DNA of 7,551 nt from a bacterium. GTDB lineage: Bacteria; KSB1; UBA2214. The notes beneath the pieces are model-generated. The model saw only the letters and a list, made by a program, of their open reading frames with translations. It made no database searches and was not told the DNA's origin. Shown here piece after piece: positions 1-7,551 of this stretch. The translations under genes and the position numbers were made by a program. The stretch lies in contig JAKQKF010000082.1 in NCBI GenBank assembly GCA_029560815.1, positions 1 through 7,551 of the forward strand. Direction: 5' to 3'. The number at the start of each line of letters is the position of its first letter. Position 1 is the stretch's first letter.

Positions 1-1109
1 CTGCTCTGCTGCTTCTCCTCCTGACCGGCGCTCTCCTGTTCCTCTACAGGCAGCGGCATTTTCTGCAAAAGGCCGGCCGGTTCCCATCCCATCGTATCGG
101 ACAGGCCCTCCTCGATGAGCGGGGGCGCTTCCTCGCCTGCAGTCCCTATTTTCTGCGCGTAATTGGACGGGAAGAAGAGCAGGTCATCGAACATTCCGTT
201 GATGAGGTGATGGCAGCCGCTCCCCTGGATGGGCTGCTCTCCTTTTACCGGGCCTTCAGAAAACACAGCGAAAACTATCAACAGCAGGAGTTCGACCTGA
301 CGGTAGAGGGGAGGATGCAGAACTTTGCCGTAGAGTTGATCCGCAATCCGCAGCTGCCGGATCATGTCGTGCTGCTTCTGGTCGATCTCTCGGAGAGCCT
401 GCAGAAAGAGCGGCTGAAGATCTGGGCGGCGATGGCGATGCGCATGGCTCACAAGACCAAGACGCCACTGGCGACGGTTCTGCTGGCGATCCAGAGGCTG
501 CAGCGTGCTTACCGGAAACATAGTCCCGAATTCGCTCCTGAATATGAGGAGATGACCAAAACGGCGCTTCACGAGATCGAGCGAGTGCGCGATTCGATCA
601 ATGCTTTTATGAAGTTCGCACGGCTTGATCCGCCGGTCTTTTTGCCTGACGATTTTTCCCGCGTCATCCAGGAGTGTCTGCAGGAGTATCTGCCGCGCAT
701 TCCGGATGAAGTGCAGGTTCGCAGCCAGTTCGAAACCATGGAGCTGCCGGTCCACATCGATATCAGCCAGTTCAAGGAGGCCTTTTACAATCTGCTGGAC
801 AACGCCATCGCCGCCATCCAGGGTGAAGGCCTGCTGTCGATCACGACGATGCTGGAGAAAAATCCGCTTTTTCCCAAGGGGGAGAAGGATCAGGCACTGC
901 TCGAGATTGCCGATAACGGGGCAGGAATCTCATCAGAGGAGCTCTCCCGTCTTTTCACTGATGGATACACAACCTCAGCTTCAGGGACGGGCATGGGCCT
1001 GCCCCTGGCCAGGAGCATCCTGGAATCACTGGGCGGCACCATCGAGATCGACAGCCGGAAGATGAGCGGCACCACAGTCTTTGTCCGGCTGCCCATCCGC
1101 TCTGCGTAA
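1..1109 (+). CDS. Sensor histidine kinase (NtrB/NtrY-like), 5' end missing
   Basis: This is the C-terminal 368 residues of a membrane-bound two-component sensor kinase. The frame is open from the left edge (first full codon at 3), so the true start lies outside the window. Visible residues 1-16 are a Leu-rich transmembrane segment ending in Tyr-Arg. A PAS-like region follows (about 30-135, with an ALLDERGRFLACSP stretch). The HisKA box is AHKTKTPL, with the phospho-accepting His at visible residue 150 (codon 450-452). The HATPase_c domain shows the N box (NLLDNAIAAI, Asn 267), the G1 box (DNGAGI, Asp 304) and the G2 box (GTGMGL, 328-333). It should autophosphorylate and pass phosphate to the regulator encoded 13 nt downstream. 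The residue after the His is Lys, where HisKA proteins normally have Glu or Asp. The signal is unknown because the sensory N-terminus is not visible. The kinase assignment is secure; the subfamily is inferred. Confidence 0.93.
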   Translation, partial: ALLLLLLTGALLFLYRQRHFLQKAGRFPSHRIGQALLDERGRFLACSPYFLRVIGREEEQVIEHSVDEVMAAAPLDGLLSFYRAFRKHSENYQQQEFDLTVEGRMQNFAVELIRNPQLPDHVVLLLVDLSESLQKERLKIWAAMAMRMAHKTKTPLATVLLAIQRLQRAYRKHSPEFAPEYEEMTKTALHEIERVRDSINAFMKFARLDPPVFLPDDFSRVIQECLQEYLPRIPDEVQVRSQFETMELPVHIDISQFKEAFYNLLDNAIAAIQGEGLLSITTMLEKNPLFPKGEKDQALLEIADNGAGISSEELSRLFTDGYTTSASGTGMGLPLARSILESLGGTIEIDSRKMSGTTVFVRLPIRSA

Positions 1110-1110
1110 A

Positions 1111-1118
1111 GAGAAAGG
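1111..1118 (+). promoter_or_regulatory. Ribosome binding site of the response regulator gene
   Basis: The purine-rich GAGAAAGG lies 4 nt before the ATG at 1123, inside the 13-nt gap after the kinase stop codon. It decides for the ATG over an in-frame TTG at 1081, which would lie inside the kinase gene and add 14 residues before the normal receiver-domain start. Confidence 0.6.
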
Positions 1119-1122
1119 TATT

Positions 1123-2475
1123 ATGAAGAGATTCAAGGGGCGTGTTCTCATCGCCGAGGACGACAGCGCATTCGCGGCGGAGCTGGCCTCCGTGCTGGAG
1201 GGCGAGGAGTACAAGGTCGTAATGGCGCGCGACGGTAACGAAGCGGTCAAGCAGATCTCCGCCGGGGGGCTGGACATCGGTTTCATCGACCTCTCCATGC
1301 CCGGTCTGGACGGCATGCAGGTGCTCGAAAAGGCGGCCGACCTGGCACCGGACCTGCCGCTGGTGGTCATCACCGGCCATGCCTCGATCGACCGTGCCAT
1401 CCAGGCGACCCGGTTGGGGGCGTTCGATTTTCTCGAAAAGCCGGTCAATCTGGAACGGGTGCTGCTGACTGTGGAACGCGCCCTGGGATGGCGGAGGCTG
1501 GAGCAGAAAAACAGCTGGATGGCCGCCGAGATCATGAACCGCTACCGCATGGTCGGCACCAGTGCCGCCATGCAGGATGTCTATGCGCGCATCGACCGGG
1601 TCGCTCCCACTGAGAGCACCGTCCTGATCACCGGCGAGACCGGCACAGGCAAGGAACTGGTCGCCATGGCAATCCATTTGCGCAGCCATCGCGCTGCCGG
1701 CCCCTTCGTGCGCGTCAACTGCGCCGCCATCCCCGATACCCTCATTGAGAGCGAACTCTTCGGCCACCGCAAGGGGTCCTACACCGGCGCGACCGATAAC
1801 TATGACGGCAAGTTCATGCAGGCGGAGGGGGGCAGCCTGTTACTCGATGAGATCGGCGATCTCAGCCAGCCGGCGCAAGCCAAACTGCTGCGCGTGCTGC
1901 AGTCGCGTGAAGTGGAGGCGATCGGTTCGACCGGGCCGCGCCCCATCGACGTGCGTATCATCGCCGCCACCAACAAGAACCTCACCGATTGCATCAGCAA
2001 CGGACTCTTTCGTGAGGATCTCTACTATCGTGTCTGCGTCATCGACATCAATCTGCCTCCCCTGCGCGAGCGCAAGGAGGATATCCCGGAACTGAGCAGC
2101 TATTTTCTGAATTTTTACTGCGGTCACTACAACCGCAGGCTGGAGGGGCTCTCATCGGCCGCGCTGCAGGCTTTGATGAGCTATGACTGGCCGGGAAATA
2201 TCCGGCAGCTGCGCTCCTGTATCGAGCGGGCGGTGGTCCTGGCGCGCGGAGAGAGCCTCGCCGAAGCCGATCTGCGCCTGATGATGGGCGGCAAGCCAGC
2301 CGGCGATGAAGGCCATATCACCCTCCGCCAGGCCCGGGAACGCTTTGAAAAAAACTATATCGAACAGGTCCTGAGCAGCCACGACTGGAAGATGGAGGAG
2401 AGCGCGGCGATGCTCGGCATTGACCGCACCAATCTCTACAAGAAGATGCAGAAACTGCGCATACGGCGCGAATGA
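1123..2475 (+). CDS. NtrC-family sigma-54-dependent response regulator
   Basis: This 450-residue protein is a full-length NtrC-type activator. The receiver domain (about 6-122) has the acidic pair Asp13/Asp14, phospho-acceptor Asp56 (FIDLSMPG), Thr84 and Lys106 (EKP). The AAA+ domain (about 143-375) has Walker A GETGTGKE (171-178), Walker B SLLLDEIG (Asp242/Glu243), sensor I RIIAATN (278-284), Arg-finger region FREDLYYR (296-303) and sensor II WPGNIRQL (356-363). A Fis-type helix-turn-helix closes the protein (about 424-446, MLGIDRTNLYKKM). Phosphorylation by the upstream kinase should drive oligomerisation, ATP hydrolysis and opening of sigma-54 RNA polymerase promoters. The sigma-54-contacting loop reads GSYTGA (218-223) instead of GAFTGA, which may alter sigma-54 coupling. 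The target genes are unknown, and no clear -24/-12 promoter was seen in this window. Confidence 0.95.
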   Translation: MKRFKGRVLIAEDDSAFAAELASVLEGEEYKVVMARDGNEAVKQISAGGLDIGFIDLSMPGLDGMQVLEKAADLAPDLPLVVITGHASIDRAIQATRLGAFDFLEKPVNLERVLLTVERALGWRRLEQKNSWMAAEIMNRYRMVGTSAAMQDVYARIDRVAPTESTVLITGETGTGKELVAMAIHLRSHRAAGPFVRVNCAAIPDTLIESELFGHRKGSYTGATDNYDGKFMQAEGGSLLLDEIGDLSQPAQAKLLRVLQSREVEAIGSTGPRPIDVRIIAATNKNLTDCISNGLFREDLYYRVCVIDINLPPLRERKEDIPELSSYFLNFYCGHYNRRLEGLSSAALQALMSYDWPGNIRQLRSCIERAVVLARGESLAEADLRLMMGGKPAGDEGHITLRQARERFEKNYIEQVLSSHDWKMEESAAMLGIDRTNLYKKMQKLRIRRE

Positions 2476-2524
2476 GTCGGGGTGTGGAAAGGGCTGCTAG
2501 CCCGGGGTGGTTGGGAGAGGTATA

Positions 2525-2569
2525 AAAACTAAAAAGCCTCCGTGTGCTCAGCGGAGGCTTTTTAGTTTT
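2525..2569 (+). terminator. Strong rho-independent terminator, probably bidirectional
   Basis: A perfect 18-bp inverted repeat (arms 2525-2542 and 2552-2569) encloses a 9-nt loop (TGTGCTCAG). The core GCCTCCG/CGGAGGC is flanked by an A-run on the left arm and a T-run (2559-2563, then TTTT at 2566-2569) on the right. The hairpin therefore has a U-tract when read from either strand. It lies 49 nt after the response regulator stop and would end that transcript. It could also stop transcripts arriving from the convergent minus-strand operon, whose last gene ends 345 nt away. Confidence 0.9.
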
Positions 2570-2576
2570 GGCATCT

Positions 2577-2591
2577 GAGGAGGAGGAGGAG
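2577..2591. repeat. GAG trinucleotide microsatellite (5 units)
   Basis: Five uninterrupted GAG units are followed by GGGAG, giving a purine-only tract just past the terminator. It lies in non-coding sequence. It may be a slippage-prone site; no function is evident. Confidence 0.6.
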
Positions 2592-2600
2592 GGAGATTTT

Positions 2601-2636
2601 CGGGGCAAGATGAGCTGGACAGGCTGCCTTGCCCCG
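2601..2636. repeat. Inverted repeat / hairpin 1 in the convergent spacer
   Basis: A perfect 9-bp inverted repeat, CGGGGCAAG (2601-2609) and CTTGCCCCG (2628-2636), has an 18-nt loop. No T-run follows it on either strand, so it is not a standard terminator. Confidence 0.6.
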
Positions 2637-2660
2637 GCCGCTGCCCGGAAGGCGAGCGGC
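2637..2660. repeat. Inverted repeat / hairpin 2, directly abutting hairpin 1
   Basis: GCCGCT (2637-2642) pairs with AGCGGC (2655-2660). An inner GCC/GGC (2643-2645 and 2651-2653) extends the stem with one bulged base at 2654. It starts at the base after hairpin 1, so the two could stack in RNA or form a REP-like pair. Confidence 0.5.
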
Positions 2661-2913
2661 TGAATGCTATGTCATTGACAGGCTCACTCAGTCCTGTACA
2701 GTTGCTCAGGTTGCTGGATGCAACAGGCTCCAGGCCGTTACAGATGCTATGGCAAATCCCACTCCAAAGGACGCTCAAAAGCGCTGCAACCACTGTGTAT
2801 ACGGCCCGGAATCGCCTGCGGCGATGCCTGTCTCTGGATGCTCTTGCTACTGCATCAGCTAATACAACAAGCATGCCAAAAAAGAGGAAATGGCTGAAAA
2901 ACGGGGTGCCGGC

Positions 2914-6622
<3,709 letters not shown>

Positions 6623-6628
6623 GATACA

Positions 6629-6633
6629 TCCTC
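6629..6633 (-). promoter_or_regulatory. Ribosome binding site of proline dehydrogenase
   Basis: GAGGA on the minus strand, 6 nt before the ATG at 6622, decides the start over upstream in-frame codons. Confidence 0.65.
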
Positions 6634-6708
6634 GCTGTTTGGGGGTCAGAAAAGAGCTGCGGCGATGGTCGCTGGTATTCCGGGCCAATGGGAGCAGCAA
6701 TGCGGGAA

Positions 6709-6737
6709 AAATTACATGTTTTTGCCCTCAATGTCAA
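6709..6737 (-). promoter_or_regulatory. Sigma-70-type promoter of the proDH-ligA-M48 operon
   Basis: On the minus strand a perfect -35 hexamer TTGACA (6737-6732) is followed by exactly 17 nt and a -10 TAATTT (6714-6709). Transcription would begin near 6702, leaving a leader of about 80 nt before the proline dehydrogenase ATG. No other promoter this good was seen upstream of ligA or the peptidase gene, and the tight junctions leave no room for one between genes. Confidence 0.75.
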
Positions 6738-6756
6738 GAATTAACTCCTGACCGGG

Positions 6757-6781
6757 CTCCCGCCGGCTGGGTGTGCGGGAG
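6757..6781. repeat. Inverted repeat between the two divergent promoters
   Basis: CTCCCGC (6757-6763) and GCGGGAG (6775-6781) form a perfect 7-bp inverted repeat with an 11-nt centre. It sits between the back-to-back -35 elements (6737 and 6792). It could be an operator for a regulator acting on both promoters, or chance in GC-rich DNA. No T-run follows, so it is not a normal terminator. Confidence 0.4.
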
Positions 6782-6791
6782 AAACTTTTCA

Positions 6792-6820
6792 TTGATTTTG
6801 AACTTTCCGGAGAGTATATT
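6792..6820 (+). promoter_or_regulatory. Sigma-70-type promoter of parA
   Basis: The -35 TTGATT (6792-6797), a 17-nt spacer and the -10 TATATT (6815-6820) predict a start near 6827, about 30 nt before the parA ATG. The local AT-richness contrasts with the flanking genes. Confidence 0.65.
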
Positions 6821-6831
6821 AACACAATATA
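6815..6831. repeat. AT-rich inverted repeat overlapping the parA -10 element
   Basis: TATATT (6815-6820), a 5-nt centre AACAC, and AATATA (6826-6831) form a perfect 6-bp dyad covering the -10 element and the predicted transcription start. A protein bound here would block RNA polymerase, so it is a candidate operator. AT-rich dyads also arise by chance. Confidence 0.4.
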
Positions 6832-6840
6832 TCAGAAAAT

Positions 6841-6847
6841 GGAGGAA
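6841..6847 (+). promoter_or_regulatory. Ribosome binding site of parA
   Basis: GGAGGAA lies 9 nt before the ATG at 6857. An in-frame ATG at 6839 overlaps this site, would have almost no leader and would add only six residues, so 6857 is preferred. Confidence 0.65.
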
Positions 6848-6856
6848 GCCCCCCAG

Positions 6857-7551
6857 ATGGGCAAAATTATAACCATAGCGAACCAAAAAGGGGGCGTGGG
6901 CAAAACCACGACGGCCGTCAATTTGGCGGCGGCCCTGGCTGTGGCTGAGTATCCAACGCTTCTGGTCGATATGGATCCGCAGGCCAACAGCACCAGTGGC
7001 TATGGTTATGATCAGCGCGCGCTCCAGGCCACGATCTACGATGCGATCATCAATGAGCACTCTGCGCAGTCGCTCCTCCTGGACACCCAACTCGACTATC
7101 TCAAGCTGCTGCCCTCCTCGATCAGCCTGGTGGGCGCGGAAGTCGAGCTGGTATCGGCGATTTCGCGCGAGCAGCGCCTTGCCCGGGCGCTTGAACCCCT
7201 GCGCGATCAATTCAAGTATATCCTGATCGATTGCCCGCCATCACTTGGGCTGCTGACGATCAACTCCCTGACTGCCTCCGATTCCGTCCTGATCCCCATA
7301 CAATGCGAATACTACGCCCTTGAAGGACTGGGGCAGCTGCTCAACACCATCCGGCTCGTTCAGAAACACCTGAATGAACACCTTGCGATCGAAGGGGTGC
7401 TGCTGACCATGTACGATGCGCGCCTCAATCTCTCCCGTCAGGTGGCCGAGGATGTGCGCCGCTATTTTGAAGGCCGGGTTTTTGAAACCATCGTCACGCG
7501 CAATGTGCGGCTCAGCGAGGCCCCCAGTTTTGGCAAGCCGATCATCCTTTA
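6857..7551 (+). CDS. parA: Chromosome-partitioning ATPase ParA/Soj, 3' end missing
   Basis: The first 231 residues of a Soj-type ParA are present; the frame is still open at the right edge. Family length is usually about 250-260, so perhaps 20-30 residues are lost. It shows the deviant Walker A KGGVGKTT (11-18, signature Lys11 and catalytic Lys16), the A' motif [10 protein letters not shown] (35-44, Asp40), Walker B ILIDCPPS (122-129, Asp125) and the late family segment [11 protein letters not shown] just before the edge. The start right before the P-loop, with no N-terminal DNA-binding domain, marks the small chromosomal/Soj type. ParA dimers bind nucleoid DNA with ATP and move ParB-parS complexes; ParB, expected directly downstream, is outside the window. 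The gene is transcribed divergently from the proline dehydrogenase operon, with 234 nt between the start codons. Confidence 0.95.
   Translation, partial: MGKIITIANQKGGVGKTTTAVNLAAALAVAEYPTLLVDMDPQANSTSGYGYDQRALQATIYDAIINEHSAQSLLLDTQLDYLKLLPSSISLVGAEVELVSAISREQRLARALEPLRDQFKYILIDCPPSLGLLTINSLTASDSVLIPIQCEYYALEGLGQLLNTIRLVQKHLNEHLAIEGVLLTMYDARLNLSRQVAEDVRRYFEGRVFETIVTRNVRLSEAPSFGKPIIL

Larger units (their letters stand above)
2570..2913. other. Convergent intergenic spacer, no convincing gene
   Basis: About 340 nt separate the terminator from the end of the M48 peptidase gene. The short open frames here (for example 2669-2920 on the plus strand) have no good ribosome binding site, no recognisable family, and a second half of random-looking composition. 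The left part (2601-2660) holds two strong hairpins, annotated separately. The right part holds weaker ones: ATCGCC/GGCGAT with a 3-nt loop at 2811-2825, and GTTGC/GCAAC around 2708-2722. I see no tRNA, no IS ends and no CRISPR repeat. It could be a decayed gene, a small RNA locus or plain spacer. Confidence 0.55.

Noticed and set aside
1081..1122. A TTG start adding 14 residues to the response regulator
   Set aside because: It lies inside the kinase gene, whereas the ATG at 1123 has a good upstream purine tract and gives a normal receiver-domain start.
955..1767. A 270-codon minus-strand frame across the kinase/regulator junction
   Set aside because: It spans two real genes on the other strand and has no recognisable domain.
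2548..2874. A minus-strand frame of 108 codons in the spacer
   Set aside because: Its 3' end lies within the terminator hairpin, and its sequence is Arg/Ser/Pro-rich with no family signal.
6623..6700. A 26-residue N-terminal extension of proline dehydrogenase
   Set aside because: It has no ribosome binding site, begins at the predicted transcription start and does not look like the family N-terminus; the ATG at 6622 has a good GAGGA site.

Overview
The window (7,551 bp, clearly GC-rich in its coding parts) looks like ordinary chromosomal DNA from a Gram-negative-type bacterium. Support for that: a membrane-anchored histidine kinase with an NtrC-type (sigma-54 activator) response regulator, a lipoprotein with a diderm-style lipobox, NAD-dependent DNA ligase, and a Soj-type ParA. 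I cannot fix the phylum. A sediment-type lineage such as Desulfobacterota or the FCB/KSB1-like groups is only a guess from protein flavour. No tRNA, rRNA, CRISPR array, insertion sequence or prophage gene was recognised.

Layout. (1) 1-2475, plus strand: the 3' part of a sensor histidine kinase gene (cut by the left edge), then 13 nt later a complete NtrC-family response regulator. Together they form a two-component pair that would convert an unknown signal into sigma-54-dependent transcription. (2) 2476-2913: a convergent intergenic region with a strong 18-bp-stem terminator, a GAG microsatellite and two back-to-back GC-rich hairpins, but no convincing gene. (3) 6622-2914, minus strand: a tightly packed operon of three genes in the order proline dehydrogenase, ligA, M48-family metallopeptidase lipoprotein. 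The junctions are close or overlapping (ATGA/GTGA type). It is driven by a near-consensus promoter (TTGACA, 17 nt, TAATTT). (4) 6623-6856: a divergent promoter region that also carries a promoter for parA (TTGATT, 17 nt, TATATT) and two inverted repeats. (5) 6857-7551, plus strand: parA/soj, cut by the right edge about 20-30 codons before its expected end; parB would be expected next.

How the genes relate: the kinase/regulator pair is one functional unit. The minus-strand operon mixes proline catabolism, DNA joining and envelope proteolysis, so it is probably a co-transcribed housekeeping cluster rather than a pathway. I see no clear undescribed system. The points most worth a second look are the unusual catalytic or contact residues in the two-component pair (Lys directly after the phospho-accepting His; GSYTGA in place of GAFTGA), the structured convergent spacer, and the shared proDH/parA control region.
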